A stretch of DNA of 64,000 bases from Natrinema sp. DC36 (GTDB taxonomy: Archaea > Halobacteriota > Halobacteria > Halobacteriales > Natrialbaceae): assembly GCF_020405225.1 (NCBI RefSeq), contig NZ_CP084475.1:97990-161989 (forward strand), in the 5' to 3' direction. Shown here in pieces: positions 1 to 8,622 of the stretch. The notes below the pieces were generated by a model. That model worked only from the letters and a program-made list of their open reading frames with translations. It searched no databases and was not told where the DNA came from. Position 1 is the first letter of the stretch. Every line of letters begins with the position of its first letter. Made by a program: the position numbers and the translations under genes.

Positions 1-1
1 G

Positions 2-400
2 ATCCTGCTGCCGACCGCTGGCGGCCCTGACTCGGAACTGAGCGCCGAGGTCGCCCGGACGCTTCGATCGGCTGGCGGTTCGGAAGTCACTCTATTGCAC
101 GTTACAGACGAGGGCCAGCGAGAGGCTGGCGAGACCTTCCTCGCAGAGTGGGCCGACGACCACGACCTCTCCGGCGCCGAGATCGTCGTCGACAACTCCG
201 GGGACGTCGAGCGCGCGATCGCCCGCGAAGCCGAAGACCACACGCTCGTCCTCCTGGGGGCGACTGAGCGGGGCTTTCTCACACGGCTCGTCTCGGAGTC
301 GGTCCACCCGACAGTTGTCAGCGACGTCGACTGCTCAGTGTTGCTCGCCGAGCGGCCTGGAAACCGAGACTTGTTCGAGCGACTGTTCGGCCTGAAGTAG
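2..400 (+). CDS. C-terminal UspA domain of a permease-UspA fusion (5' end outside window)
   Basis: The reading frame is open from base 2, so the gene starts upstream; 132 codons are visible. The piece is a universal stress (UspA) domain. It aligns over its whole length with the last domain of the permease-UspA fusion at 8623-10896, sharing PTAGGP near the start, GATERG in the middle and LL(A/S)ERP near the end. UspA domains bind nucleotides in the cytoplasm and are often fused to haloarchaeal amino-acid permeases. By that comparison the missing upstream part is probably an APC-family permease. It could also be a free UspA protein; the edge hides which. Confidence 0.75.
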   Translation: MLLPTAGGPDSELSAEVARTLRSAGGSEVTLLHVTDEGQREAGETFLAEWADDHDLSGAEIVVDNSGDVERAIAREAEDHTLVLLGATERGFLTRLVSESVHPTVVSDVDCSVLLAERPGNRDLFERLFGLK

Positions 401-437
401 CTATCCCCCTTATGCCGAGCGGGATCTGTTAAAATCC

Positions 438-689
438 TTAGTGAGTTGCAAACTCAGTCGGTAGTTTGAATAGATGCAGACCCCCCAAAGTCTCGGTTAC
501 ACCGGTTTGTTGAGGGCTTTTCGAGAAGTCCTTTGTCGACGAGGTTGTCGAGATTGGGTAGAGTCGCCCATGATTGATCTCTTGTTCATAGTAGTCGTCG
601 AGTTCGGCCTTTACTGCGAGCCCGTGCGGTTCCTCGATCCCGGCGATAATGTACAAGATGTCCCGCTGGAATCCGGTTAGATCGTGCAT
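438..689 (-). pseudogene. PadR-family transcriptional regulator, frameshifted
   Basis: The first 43 residues are a textbook haloarchaeal PadR winged helix: MHDLTGFQRD, then EPHGLAVKAEL and INHGRLYP. Directly after YP the frame is wrong. Removing the offset restores NLDNLVDKGLLEKPSTNR, the expected PadR wing, in the neighbouring frame, so one base has been lost. The tail then runs into unrelated sequence. PadR proteins are small dimeric repressors. This copy cannot make a complete winged helix and is dead or fragmentary. A second PadR remnant lies at 3126-3275. Confidence 0.8.
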
Positions 690-840
690 CTATCTGTTTC
701 CCTACTTTTGACGGGTTGAATAAGTTCTCTCTGGTGGCCAGAGTGCGTATCGGAGATGATTCAAACACAGAGTCACAATGTGTCTTTTGAGTCTAATCTA
801 AGCAGATTGCGATGGGATCGTACTTAGGATTCTCTCGCAC

Positions 841-1188
841 TTATAATTCAGCATAGAGAAGCAATCGAAGCGATATAATTCCCCATGAAAACGCCAGCAT
901 AATTTCCGAAATGATTATCCGATATGGACACCCCTTTGAATAAATCTCATAAGATAAATACAACAAAATGGAAGATGCTACAAAGGAAATGGTTCCAATC
1001 AAGGATTTGACTATTGTGTCTTCAATGAAAACAGGAATCACAATAGCAGGGGCAACTAAAATACATCGTATCATTGTCGATTGAATCATTTCCCGATATT
1101 CTGAATAAGTGTGGTAATTTATCAAACAGAAAAAGAGGCTCGTGGCTACACAAAATATTGCGAACGCCAGATACGTGGTTAGAGTCAT
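841..1188 (-). CDS. Hypothetical four-helix membrane protein
   Basis: This 115-residue, very hydrophobic protein has about four predicted membrane helices (roughly residues 4-24, 38-55, 61-79 and 90-112) separated by short charged loops. I do not recognise a family. The gene is markedly more AT-rich than its surroundings, which suggests recent transfer. The next gene upstream on the same strand (1225-1407) also encodes a small membrane protein, so the two may form an operon. Confidence 0.55.
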   Translation of the reverse strand: MTLTTYLAFAIFCVATSLFFCLINYHTYSEYREMIQSTMIRCILVAPAIVIPVFIEDTIVKSLIGTISFVASSILLYLSYEIYSKGCPYRIIISEIMLAFSWGIISLRLLLYAEL

Positions 1189-1224
1189 AACAAAAATTGT
1201 TATTTGGTGCCAATTTTATTATGC

Positions 1225-1407
1225 TCACTGGGCTAAGGGAAGAATCAAACCAAAGATCGAAAGATAGAGTACAATGGTGAGTATACCAACAAGGCTCACA
1301 AAGCCAAATATTTGATTATTTGTGATAATTGCCCCAACTAATCCATTGATAGATAAAAGAGATCCAAAACCAACAGCATATTTAGGGAGAGCATTCTGTT
1401 TGCTCAT
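1225..1407 (-). CDS. Hypothetical two-helix membrane protein
   Basis: It encodes 60 residues with two hydrophobic stretches (about residues 11-29 and 35-57) after a short polar start. No family is recognised. It shares strand and low GC with 841-1188, 36 bases downstream, so the pair may be cotranscribed. Confidence 0.45.
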   Translation of the reverse strand: MSKQNALPKYAVGFGSLLSINGLVGAIITNNQIFGFVSLVGILTIVLYLSIFGLILPLAQ

Positions 1408-1694
1408 CGTCTTCTACAAACACCCCCAAAACACACATATTCCGCATTCTCATCCCGGTTTTGAGAACTATTGGATAGACCATAGTCCCTTCGATAACTG
1501 CTTCTCCTGTACTTACCACAGTGGGTGCCAGACCTATCATGTTCTAAGAATTTTAATAGAGCCTCTCGATTGTATCACTCGAGTTCTCTGTAGCCCTCTG
1601 TGCTTCCGACGCGATCGACCGTGGTGTTGCTCACCCCCTCAGAGGGGTGGAGGGAGCGTGTACAAGCAATACGCGCTATCCAAGACTGATCATC

Positions 1695-1838
1695 ATGCCA
1701 CTCCTAGACGTATACGAACACATGTTCGACGAAGACGTCTCCCTCTCTCGACAGCTGCCTGTCGGAGACGGGGACAGCGAGGAACAGATACTGCCCTACG
1801 ACGAACTCAGCGCAGACAGCAACACCGAGGAGGGCTGA
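1695..1838 (+). CDS. Small acidic hypothetical protein
   Basis: A 47-residue ORF starts at an ATG; a longer reading from 1647 adds residues without haloarchaeal character. It is rich in Asp and Glu, as expected for a soluble haloarchaeal protein. No domain is recognised. It stands alone ahead of the 1995-2946 pair and could be a remnant of a longer gene. Confidence 0.35.
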   Translation: MPLLDVYEHMFDEDVSLSRQLPVGDGDSEEQILPYDELSADSNTEEG

Positions 1839-1994
1839 TCCTCACCATGACGATTGAGATCCAGAACACGATGGCGTGGGTGACGGCGAGCGTGGGGTCG
1901 AAGATAGTTGGGGTGCACGGCAAGTGACTATGACCTTGAGCGATATATTTTGCCCAGAGAAAGAAATATGTGTGTTAATCCCGTTGGTAGGAGT

Positions 1995-2513
1995 ATGTCA
2001 GACGATGTCCGTCACGACGGCCCGCCTCCGTTCGATAGACCGTTCGAAGGCGAGGACACGAAGCAGCGCGTGTACGGTGCGGTATTACACGCTCGAGAGC
2101 CGATGACGGCCGCCGAGATCGCCGAGCGGGCAGACTGCTCGGGGGAGTCGGCACGGACACACCTGTCCTTCTACGCCGACCTCGGCATTGTCATTCGGCA
2201 TGAGGGCCGGCCGGTTAGGTACGAGCGCAACGACGACTACTTCGAGTGGCGGCGGGTCAACAAGCTAGCGCGGGAGAACACTGTCGACGAGTTGCAGGCC
2301 CGCGTGTCGGAGTTGACCGACCGGATCGAGGAGTACCGCAGCGAATATGGGGTCGACTCGCCCGCCGAGGTCGATGTCCTCGAGTTCGACGCGGCGCAGA
2401 TTGACGACGTGTACGTGGAACTCGGTAATTGGGCCACCATCATTGAGGAGCGTCGCCTACACGAACGCGCCAGGAGAAAAGCCGCCGGCTCAACGGCCCC
2501 GTCACATAGCTGA
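1995..2513 (+). CDS. Winged-helix regulator of the haloarchaeal DUF7342 type
   Basis: The protein has 172 residues. Residues about 20-75 form a helix-turn-helix (TAAEIAERADCSGESARTHL) followed by a wing with GIVIRHEGRPVRYERNDDYFEWRR, characteristic of this haloarchaeal regulator family. A coiled-coil-like acidic stretch follows (about 85-115), then a conserved C-terminal helix. The ATG at 1995 follows GGTAGGAGT, a possible ribosome site. The next gene starts one base after this stop codon, and the same two families are usually found side by side in haloarchaea. The target is unknown; autoregulation of the pair is an inference. Confidence 0.7.
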   Translation: MSDDVRHDGPPPFDRPFEGEDTKQRVYGAVLHAREPMTAAEIAERADCSGESARTHLSFYADLGIVIRHEGRPVRYERNDDYFEWRRVNKLARENTVDELQARVSELTDRIEEYRSEYGVDSPAEVDVLEFDAAQIDDVYVELGNWATIIEERRLHERARRKAAGSTAPSHS

Positions 2514-2514
2514 G

Positions 2515-2946
2515 ATGGTGCCGACGGATGACGGTGCGAGTCCCGCACCGATATACCGGTCGATGTTGGAGCGAATGCGTTCCCGATTCGTTGGGCGTCG
2601 CATGTTCGAGTCGGCAGAGATCGTCAAGGAGGGGGAGCTGCACCTCCACGTCGAGCTGTCAGGCGACTACTATCCGAACGAGGCGTCTGCTTGCTTTGAG
2701 ATTCGCTGGTATCGTAACGACGACTTCAACTTTCACTACCAGGAAGAGCGACGGGACAGGGCGTGGAAGTGTCGATGGGATCGGCATCCAAACGCACACA
2801 ACTCACGGGATCACTTCCATCCACCACCGGCCGCTAGCCGCACCGACGCGGAGAACACTCAGTGGCCGGACGACCACCGCGACGTGAGCCGCCTCGTCCT
2901 TGATCACATCGAGGAGCACATCGAGATGCTGTGGGAGCAGCAGTAG
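2515..2946 (+). CDS. Conserved haloarchaeal partner protein of the upstream HTH gene
   Basis: The protein has 143 residues starting at the ATG one base after the preceding stop. The hallmark is a central block IRWYRNDDFNFHY followed by CRWDRHPNAHN and DHFHPPP, rich in Trp, His and Arg, which suggests a nucleic-acid or metal-linked active surface. Biochemical function is unknown to me. Tight coupling to the winged-helix gene gives a regulator-plus-effector layout like a toxin-antitoxin pair, but nothing in the sequence proves that. Confidence 0.65.
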   Translation: MVPTDDGASPAPIYRSMLERMRSRFVGRRMFESAEIVKEGELHLHVELSGDYYPNEASACFEIRWYRNDDFNFHYQEERRDRAWKCRWDRHPNAHNSRDHFHPPPAASRTDAENTQWPDDHRDVSRLVLDHIEEHIEMLWEQQ

Positions 2947-3125
2947 GCGGAGGCATTGCCGAACGTGTTGAGGAGATCCGTTCGAGAAGTGCGACTATTA
3001 CTTTTGTCCGGAGGAAACGCTGAGATTCGACTGACCCGATTTCCGGAGTGAACGGACACTTCGAAAGAGCGCTATTCGACCCTCAAAGAGGGATATAGGG
3101 ACTGTTGAGATGGAGACGATCGATC

Positions 3126-3275
3126 GCCGGCCAAGACGAGCCACATGGCCTTGCAATCAAGGACGAACTCGACAAGTATTACGAGACAGAGATCCACCAC
3201 GGCCGGTTGTATCCCAACCTTGACGAAGTCGTCGACAAGGGTCTCGTCGAGAAAGTCCAACTCGAGGCCCGGTGA
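3126..3275 (+). pseudogene. PadR winged-helix remnant without its start
   Basis: Translated from 3126 this reads AGQDEPHGLAIKDELDKYY, then IHHGRLYPNLDEVVDKGLVEK before a stop at 3273: the middle of a PadR winged helix. The first helix and start codon are missing and the C-terminal helix is cut short. It is closely related to, but separate from, the broken PadR at 438-689. The reading begins inside unrelated sequence and is certainly not a functional gene. Confidence 0.7.
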
Positions 3276-3585
3276 AAGTGGGAAGATCAATACGTCGATG
3301 GATTCGATTCAAGTGCGATTTAAACCGTTGAAACAGCGGCAGAAGCGCGAAAATTTAGCCGTTTCAGCGGTTGGCTTGGGTATTGGGGTTGCTAGGTGCC
3401 CCTACGGTAGGTGCCCCTAAGGGGGCAGGGCAATTGCGCGGCGCGCCAGCGAAATCTGACTGGCCGATATTGGACGTTACAGAGACGCTGCCCCGATAGT
3501 AGGCTGGGGCGGTACCTCGATAACCGTGATTATCGAATGTTCCTACGAGGGTTTATGAGTGAAGCCGCGACCAAACGTGAGCGTT
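3276..3585. other. Intergenic stretch, no gene seen
   Basis: About 310 bases between a PadR remnant and a small ORF. The only notable sequence is a repeated block GGTGCCCCTA at 3396-3419, followed by a run of G. No convincing coding frame, tRNA or promoter was found. Confidence 0.4.
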
Positions 3586-3747
3586 ATGCGGCAACCACAA
3601 GACGACCTGTTGATCGCCTATACACTGTCACTGCTCGCTTGGGTACATAGAGGTACGGAGAAAGAAGAATGGGCCTTGAACCTTTCAGCTGAAATCGTGA
3701 ATCAACATGGACTGACAACAGGTGACGCAATTCGTCAGCTCGAGTAG
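3586..3747 (+). CDS. Small conserved hypothetical protein
   Basis: It encodes 53 residues from the ATG at 3586, beginning MRQPQDDLLIAYTLSLLA. Composition is soluble and helical, with a C-terminal stretch ending GDAIRQLE. It resembles short stand-alone haloarchaeal proteins, but I cannot name a family. An in-frame ATG nine codons upstream gives a less plausible longer start. Confidence 0.45.
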   Translation: MRQPQDDLLIAYTLSLLAWVHRGTEKEEWALNLSAEIVNQHGLTTGDAIRQLE

Positions 3748-4020
3748 CAAGCAAGAAGGTATGCAATACCCATATGACGACTCCTTAAACTCTTCATCTT
3801 AACATCTCCAATAAGTCCTTTTGCTGCCTATGGACATCTTGCGCAATATCTAGATAATCTAGTACAATTTTGGGATTGAAATTCTGGTTTTAAATGTCAT
3901 CTGCGCTTTCTATTGCTATCGCTTCCTCTTCTATCGCCTTCCAATCTTGCTGTACTGTTCGAAGCTCAGAATAATATCTTATGATCCCCTTTGAAGATTT
4001 AGCAGGTAATAATCCGATCT

Positions 4021-4104
4021 GTCATCCTCGACCGACTCGAACGGATCAGTTCGACCGCTGCGGAGATTGTCGATGTCGTCGACGAGGTGATTACAGATGA
4101 GTGA
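4021..4104 (+). pseudogene. C-terminal tail of a lost upstream gene
   Basis: Frame one from 4021 reads VILDRLERISSTAAEIVDVV and ends at a stop overlapping the start of the HalOD1 gene. It looks like the helical tail of a signalling protein that was cotranscribed with the HalOD1 gene and has been deleted upstream of this point. Confidence 0.4.
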
Positions 4105-4342
4105 TCGACACCTCCTCTTCGAAATCGTCGACGCGCTCGAAACGGAGGGACTCGGTCGTGACCAGTACCAACTGCAACGGATGATCGATGTCGAAACACT
4201 TGAGCAACTCGTGGACTCGGCGAATGATGACCTCAAGGTTAGTTTCTCGGTCGGTGAGTTTCGTGTCCTCGTCACGCAATCCGATGTATGGATCCTCACG
4301 AATCCATATATTGTATCTTTTTATACCATTATTTTTTTTTGA
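4097..4342 (+). CDS. HalOD1 output-domain protein
   Basis: The protein has 81 residues. About residues 4-65 match the haloarchaeal HalOD1 output domain: LLFEIVDALETEGL, a two-residue hydrophobic core before IDVETLEQLVDSA, and a beta-strand VSFSVGEFRVLV. HalOD1 domains stand alone or end signalling proteins; their partner is not established. The last 14 residues (TNPYIVSFYTIIFF) are AT-rich and atypical, so the original C-terminus may have been replaced. The start overlaps the stop of an upstream remnant, implying a former operon. Confidence 0.6.
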   Translation: MSDRHLLFEIVDALETEGLGRDQYQLQRMIDVETLEQLVDSANDDLKVSFSVGEFRVLVTQSDVWILTNPYIVSFYTIIFF

Positions 4343-4427
4343 TAGGTACTACACTACCAATCGTCAGTACAGATGGACTACTTATCGGCCGTTTTAACAG
4401 CCACGCGCAACCAAAGTATGGTAAGAA

Positions 4428-4529
4428 ATGAACCGACCTAATCTATTGGTGGCGGTACTAATCCTACTCCTATTAGCAGTCTTTCTAATAGGAACTATCC
4501 TAGCCGGTTCGACCGCCGGATTATGGTGA
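4428..4529 (+). CDS. 33-residue single-span membrane peptide
   Basis: The ATG at 4428 opens a 33-residue frame that is almost entirely one hydrophobic helix (residues 6-27, rich in Leu, Ile and Val) between a polar start and a GSTAGLW tail. No family is recognised. The uninterrupted hydrophobicity argues for a real small protein, but the size keeps confidence low. Confidence 0.35.
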   Translation: MNRPNLLVAVLILLLLAVFLIGTILAGSTAGLW

Positions 4530-4674
4530 GTGGTTACCGAACTACAATATTGGTTTTAGCTGCTAAGTCTGGATCCAATCATCAACTGGGTGGAACACCC
4601 TACTTTGACCAGAGGGAGATAGACGATAAGTAGGCATCTGTAGTCAACAGGTGAGTCTCGAACTGGACCTCGAG

Positions 4675-5066
4675 TTAGCCTTCCGGCATCGTTACACGGA
4701 GTTCGCTGTCAACCTCGTAAAGGTAGCCTCACTCAAGCAACCGAGTAAGTGCATAGCTCGCATCCTCGGGTTCGAGGGCTAGTTCATCGCTATTATGAAG
4801 AACATCGAGTGCTCCCTCTCGAGGGATCGACTGGACGTCTTCATTCTCAGTCGATGTGACTGTGAGTAGAATAGGACATCACACACGTCCACTATCCACT
4901 CTGGAAGCGGTGGCCGTAGATCAGAGAGATCTTTCATCTCGACTTCGTACTTCCAATCTTTGCTATCGTCCTGCTTAAGAATATCCCTCAGCGGGGGACA
5001 GGACCGTTTCCGTAAGATATTAAACGGTCTCGGAATGTGACTTCGAACAAACTGGAACTGAGATCC
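4675..5066 (-). pseudogene. Haloarchaeal hypothetical protein, frameshifted and stop-interrupted
   Basis: Reading leftward from 5066 gives FVRSHIPRPFNILRKRSCPPL, then EVEMKDLSDLRPPLPEWIVDV up to about 4862. The continuation in another frame is NEDVQSIPREGALDVLHN and ELALEPEDASYALTRLLE, then a stop codon, then GYLYEVDSELRVTMPEG. The pieces read as one conserved haloarchaeal protein of about 130 residues broken by one frameshift and one nonsense codon. Function is unknown; the C-terminal part resembles a winged helix. Confidence 0.6.
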
Positions 5067-5104
5067 CTATACAGAAAATCGCTCTACCACCGAGTACCTG
5101 AAGC

Positions 5105-5133
5105 TGTTTTTTCGCGCCTGACGGGTGAGGCGC
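5105..5133 (+). promoter_or_regulatory. GTTTTT-hairpin leader element
   Basis: A T tract (5106-5112) is followed by a perfect 6-bp stem, GCGCCT at 5114-5119 with AGGCGC at 5128-5133, and the loop GACGGGTG. It ends 25 bases before the ATG of the SWIM pseudogene. It belongs to the leader family described in the findings. The gene on its left runs the other way, so this copy is not simply an upstream terminator. Confidence 0.55.
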
Positions 5134-5158
5134 GCCCACGCGTGCCTCGAGAGTACCC

Positions 5159-5725
5159 ATGAGTACAGATCGACCGAGCTAGCGCAAGCAATACCAGGAC
5201 CACCACCATGACTGTAATGATACCAGTGACCGAGAGCGACACTATACCGGCGACGTTGCTCAACTGAACGGGCACGAACTCATCGTTATCGACGAATGGC
5301 TGCCAGGCACGGAGCCACCACCGTACGTGATTGACCACACCGCTTGTGAGTACCGCACGCGGTACTGGCGCTGCCGGAACTGTGGCTAGGAGCGAAATCG
5401 TCGTAGCCAGTTCAGCGACCACTGTGAAACACCAGATCAATCGACCCCGCTCGAGGCCAGTGGTTACTCGATCGAGGATCCGCGAACCCGGCGTGCATTG
5501 AGCGAGGAGATGGACGTCCGGTTCGCCAGAGTGGGCTTTATCTACGAAGTTGTTAGCAAGAGCGGGAACACCTACGAGGTTGACGTTGAGACGGAGACGT
5601 GTACCTGCCCAGATTGGGAACAACGCCAGCCCACTGGTGGGTGCAAGCATCTCAGACGTGTTGATCTCGAGATTCGGACCGGGATCACTCCTACTCCAGA
5701 TGGGACGTTCAATCGATATCAGTAG
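5159..5725 (+). pseudogene. SWIM zinc-finger protein with two in-frame amber codons
   Basis: From the ATG at 5159 one frame runs 188 codons, broken only by TAG at 5180 and TAG at 5387. Between them lies a Cys/Arg-rich block (TACEYRTRYWRCRNCG). After the second TAG comes the SWIM finger, CTCPDW with GGCKH about ten residues later, pattern CxC...CxH. The protein is related to the intact SWIM protein at 34724-35263 over SEEMDVRF, IYEV and the finger. SWIM fingers bind DNA or protein. Single-base changes to amber without frameshift suggest recent inactivation; see the findings for the read-through alternative. Confidence 0.7.
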
Positions 5726-5863
5726 TTGGTAATACGATTTCGTTATTCAGAGGTGGTCAGGAAACTCGCGTTCAGTACAGGTAGTTCATATATTGACTAT
5801 CAAAGAAACAATCAAGGTAGACTACCAGGTGAGATACAATACACTCGTCGTTGAACAGGAGCT

Positions 5864-6295
5864 ATGGCCCCGTCACATGTTCTTGTTCCACTGGATGGCT
5901 CGCCCTTGGCTGAGGATGCTCTCGAACACACCCTTGAGGTATTCGACTGTAAGATTACCGTCTTGAATGTCGTGACACCACTTGATACGCACATGAGCGA
6001 AGGAGGTGTTTTAGAAGTGGAGGATTCCCGGCTCGACGAAGCCTATACCCGAGCTGATCGTCTGATCGAGCGCGCTTGTAGTCAGAGTGCAACTGTGGAT
6101 CGATCAATCGAAACAGCAGTCGAAACTGGTAAACCGACAGACTCGATTCTCACATATATTGATACAAGCGACGTTGATCATGTGGTAATGGGGGGTCACG
6201 GGGGGCCAAAACCCGGCCCACTACACCGGCTGCTTGGTACCGTTGCAACTACCGTTGTCAGTAAAGCCCCAGTGTCGGTAACTGTAGTTCGATAA
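5864..6295 (+). CDS. Universal stress protein, UspA family
   Basis: The 143-residue protein is a single UspA domain. It starts with HVLVPLDGSPLAEDAL, the usual first strand and helix, and ends with VVMGGHGGPKPGPLHRLLGT followed by SKAPVSVTVV. The glycine-rich segment is the ATP-binding G-2x-G-9x-G(S/T) region. Length is normal. UspA proteins are cytoplasmic nucleotide-binding dimers induced by stress. It stands alone between pseudogenes. Confidence 0.85.
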   Translation: MAPSHVLVPLDGSPLAEDALEHTLEVFDCKITVLNVVTPLDTHMSEGGVLEVEDSRLDEAYTRADRLIERACSQSATVDRSIETAVETGKPTDSILTYIDTSDVDHVVMGGHGGPKPGPLHRLLGTVATTVVSKAPVSVTVVR

Positions 6296-6659
6296 GGCCG
6301 CTTCATTCCGTACCGAGTTCGTGAAGTGGAGGATCACCTAACTTGAACTTGTCCGTGACTCGACAGTCGTAGTACTGAAGACTATATGGTATCGTCCGTG
6401 AGGAGGCTGATATTCGCGCCCTCACAGGAGAGGCAGTATACCCAGCCGTGTAGCTTTCGTGATATATGACTGGAAATTTGGTTGAGAAAATAATTATCCT
6501 ATCTAACTATGTACCTCGTAGGTTTGGCTCTGCTCATACCTATAGTGAGCAGGTCGCTGCTTTTCGTGTTATCCCATCTTGGAGAGATTACGCCGATCAG
6601 TGCAGGTGAGACAGTTATCATAGAGTAGTCTGAGAGTTTTGGTAGATGGACTACCCAAA
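6296..6659. other. Intergenic stretch, no gene seen
   Basis: About 360 bases after the UspA gene. Several AT-rich runs could hold promoters for the zinc-ribbon gene at 6660, but no coding frame or structured RNA is supported. Confidence 0.4.
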
Positions 6660-6839
6660 ATGATTGCCAAAGAAATAACAAGGTGGGAATTTCTAGTTTT
6701 TAAGAGAGTGTTCAGTGCTCGTTGTCCCAAATGCGATAATGGGTTGGGAGAACAAATTAGCAAATACACCTCTAGTGGAGAGACAATAGCAGACTTTGAG
6801 TGTACAGATTGTAGCTACGAATGGTCACTTACGCTGTAA
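6660..6839 (+). CDS. Small zinc-ribbon protein
   Basis: The protein has 59 residues from the ATG at 6660; an ATG at 6639 would add seven. It carries two CxxC knuckles, CPKC and CTDC, about 28 residues apart, a typical zinc ribbon ending EWSLTL. The N-terminal 20 residues are basic and aromatic. Haloarchaea encode many such ribbons; partner and target are unknown. The AT-rich codon use differs from its neighbours. Confidence 0.5.
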   Translation: MIAKEITRWEFLVFKRVFSARCPKCDNGLGEQISKYTSSGETIADFECTDCSYEWSLTL

Positions 6840-7035
6840 TCCAATCGGCTTCGTAATTCTCCTTCTACTAAGAGAATGTTCAGTACCGCCTCTGCATGAA
6901 TAACTACTGAAGAAAATGTCCTGTTCACCGACGACACGGAAACGCCGATAAACGTGTTGACCGGCGAAACACCGGCGCATTCGCAAGCGACCGTCGAGGA
7001 AGCGAAGGAGTTCGCTGCGAGTATCGACACGGAAG

Positions 7036-7378
7036 ACACGTCCGTTGCGGGGAAGGCGCAATGGGGGAACTCCCGACCACGGCCCCTGTCGACTCCGATG
7101 GCAGCTAGGACCTGCTCGAGCGTGGCTGGGAGGTGACGAAGGAGGAGTTCGAGCGCAATCTTGACCGGGTGAAGGACGCCATCAACGAGCTCTCCGACGA
7201 GGAGATCTTCGGGACGAGGACCTCGCCCGGCATGCCTTCCACCAGGTCGGTGCGTACGACGGCCCGACGATCTTCCTGTACACCGAGCACGCAGCCGGCA
7301 TTCGCCACCGTGGACAGTTGGATCGACTCCTCGAAGAGAGTGAGGAGTTCTGGACCGTGCCCGCTGACATCCACTTCT
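7036..7378 (+). pseudogene. Cassette copy 1, gene 1 (decayed copy of 23544-24035)
   Basis: The text from EDTSVAGKAQWG onward matches the gene at 23544-24035. Frameshifts lie near 7075 and again near 7210, where the frame passes from LSDEEI into nonsense. The last part (GPTIFLYTEHAAGIRHRGQL, then PADIHF) is recovered in a shifted frame. A TAG at 7107 stands exactly where the other copy has its own TAG (DG-stop-DLL). Upstream, 6917-7035 encodes an unrelated gene fragment ending AKEFAASID, so the duplication boundary is near 7036. Confidence 0.7.
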
Positions 7379-7382
7379 GAAC

Positions 7383-7745
7383 AATGCCCCCGCATCATCA
7401 ATTGGTGACGCGAGAGCCCCTCGCCGACACTCGCGTATCGGAACACCGAAACCAGTTCGCGAGCCGTCTTGCATCGAGCGCCGGACTCGTACCGGTACAA
7501 GTGGCGTGAGGCAATCCTCGTCGGCGGTTACCCGGTCTGGTCGCGGGATACGAGACGAAGGGCGCGAACTCGTTCCGTGACGGACTCCGGGAGCAACCTA
7601 TCCCGGAACTCAGCTGTCCGGAGTGTCCAAACTACGACATCCGCGTCGGCGAGAAGTCAGCAGATGAGGCAAAAGTACAGCGCTGGTACGACTTCCCGAC
7701 TGTGGGTATGAAGCCCCCTCACGCATCGTCTACGGCGCCGAACGG
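7383..7745 (+). pseudogene. Cassette copy 1, gene 2 (decayed zinc-ribbon gene)
   Basis: The sequence follows 24039-24404 closely, including the 5' end, the central GAxSYRYKW-type block and the CPxC zinc knuckles. Several single-base indels prevent any frame from reading through. It is inactive; the second copy is intact. Confidence 0.65.
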
Positions 7746-7825
7746 TGAGTGGGCGAGCCCGCGCTGGGAACTGTTTTTCGTCTGGGTAAGAGGGGGTAGC
7801 CGGGTATGGTCGGGTTGGGCAAACT

Positions 7826-8248
7826 ATGAGCCTCGAAGAACGCAACTGACACAGTGAGGCACTGTTCGAGTCACTCTGGTGTCCCGTCTGTGGGCAGGAA
7901 GTGTTCACCCACATTCTGTTTGAGGGGATGCTCTGCAAAAGCTGCAACACACAAGTCGAACTTCAAGAGTTCTGAGAGACGCGCGGCTACGAGGAGGCCG
8001 TTCTCGCCTGCTTCGATACCGCCACGACCTGGAATCACCACGTCGACGAGAAGCTTCGTCGCGATCTTCCAGATGGATCGGCTCGGGTGAAGATCCTCGG
8101 CGCACCGGGTGCCTACGAGGTCGATTGGTGGAGTCCGGTGCCGGGTGAGGACTGGGAACCTATCGAGCGCGGAGAATTCGACGACGTCGGGGAGCCAGAT
8201 GACGACTCTTACCTAGCTTCGGACGGATTATTCTCTTTATTAGATTGA
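7826..8248 (+). pseudogene. Cassette copy 1, gene 3 (two CGA-to-TGA stops)
   Basis: One frame from the ATG at 7826 reads through to 8248 except for two TGA codons. Comparison with 24478-24871 shows that both replace CGA arginine codons (RHSEALFE and the ESRETRGYEE region). The zinc knuckles WCPVCG and LCKSCN and the C-terminal ILGAPGAYEVDWWSP are preserved. Unlike the second copy it has no frameshift at the second knuckle, so the two copies decayed independently. A weak GTTTTT leader precedes it at 7773. Confidence 0.7.
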
Positions 8249-8287
8249 GACAACCACTTACCAAGCAGGCAGTGTAGGGCATAGTGT

Positions 8288-8341
8288 ATGACTAAAGAAA
8301 TCTGTTTAAGCCGGAAAGTTCCCAGAGCAGAGACGAAATAG
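8288..8341 (+). pseudogene. Cassette copy 1, gene 4 remnant (amphi-Trp)
   Basis: The 17 codons from the ATG at 8288 to a TAG correspond to the first residues of the amphi-Trp gene at 24938 by position, spacing and partial identity. The rest of the domain is lost in rearranged sequence, so the duplication ends about here. Confidence 0.5.
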
Positions 8342-8622
8342 ACGGAGGCGGCTCCGGCCGTCGGCGGTTGAGAACTGATATAGCCGGTAAAACAAGAAAT
8401 TCGGCCAGTGTTACTCATTCCTGACATCTTGCTCTGGGCCTGTACTCGTCGTGGGTACCATAGGTGAGCGCCGTTAATCGAGGCACCGCTGTCGGTCGCC
8501 AAATCGACGAGGGGCGTCCCGATTTCTCCCATTTCATGACGATCAAGTGCATGTAACAGCTTTTCAGAAGCGACCACCGAAATCCTACCGTACGCGCCGA
8601 AAGACGAGGAGGTATCTTAGCG

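Noticed and set aside
1322..1927. A 201-codon open frame on the plus strand
   Set aside because: Composition is Arg/Pro/His-rich nonsense and it overlaps two better-supported ORFs on both strands.
5084..5650. A 188-codon open frame on the minus strand
   Set aside because: It is the shadow of the SWIM-finger pseudogene: the plus frame has the recognisable zinc finger and haloarchaeal composition, the minus frame does not.
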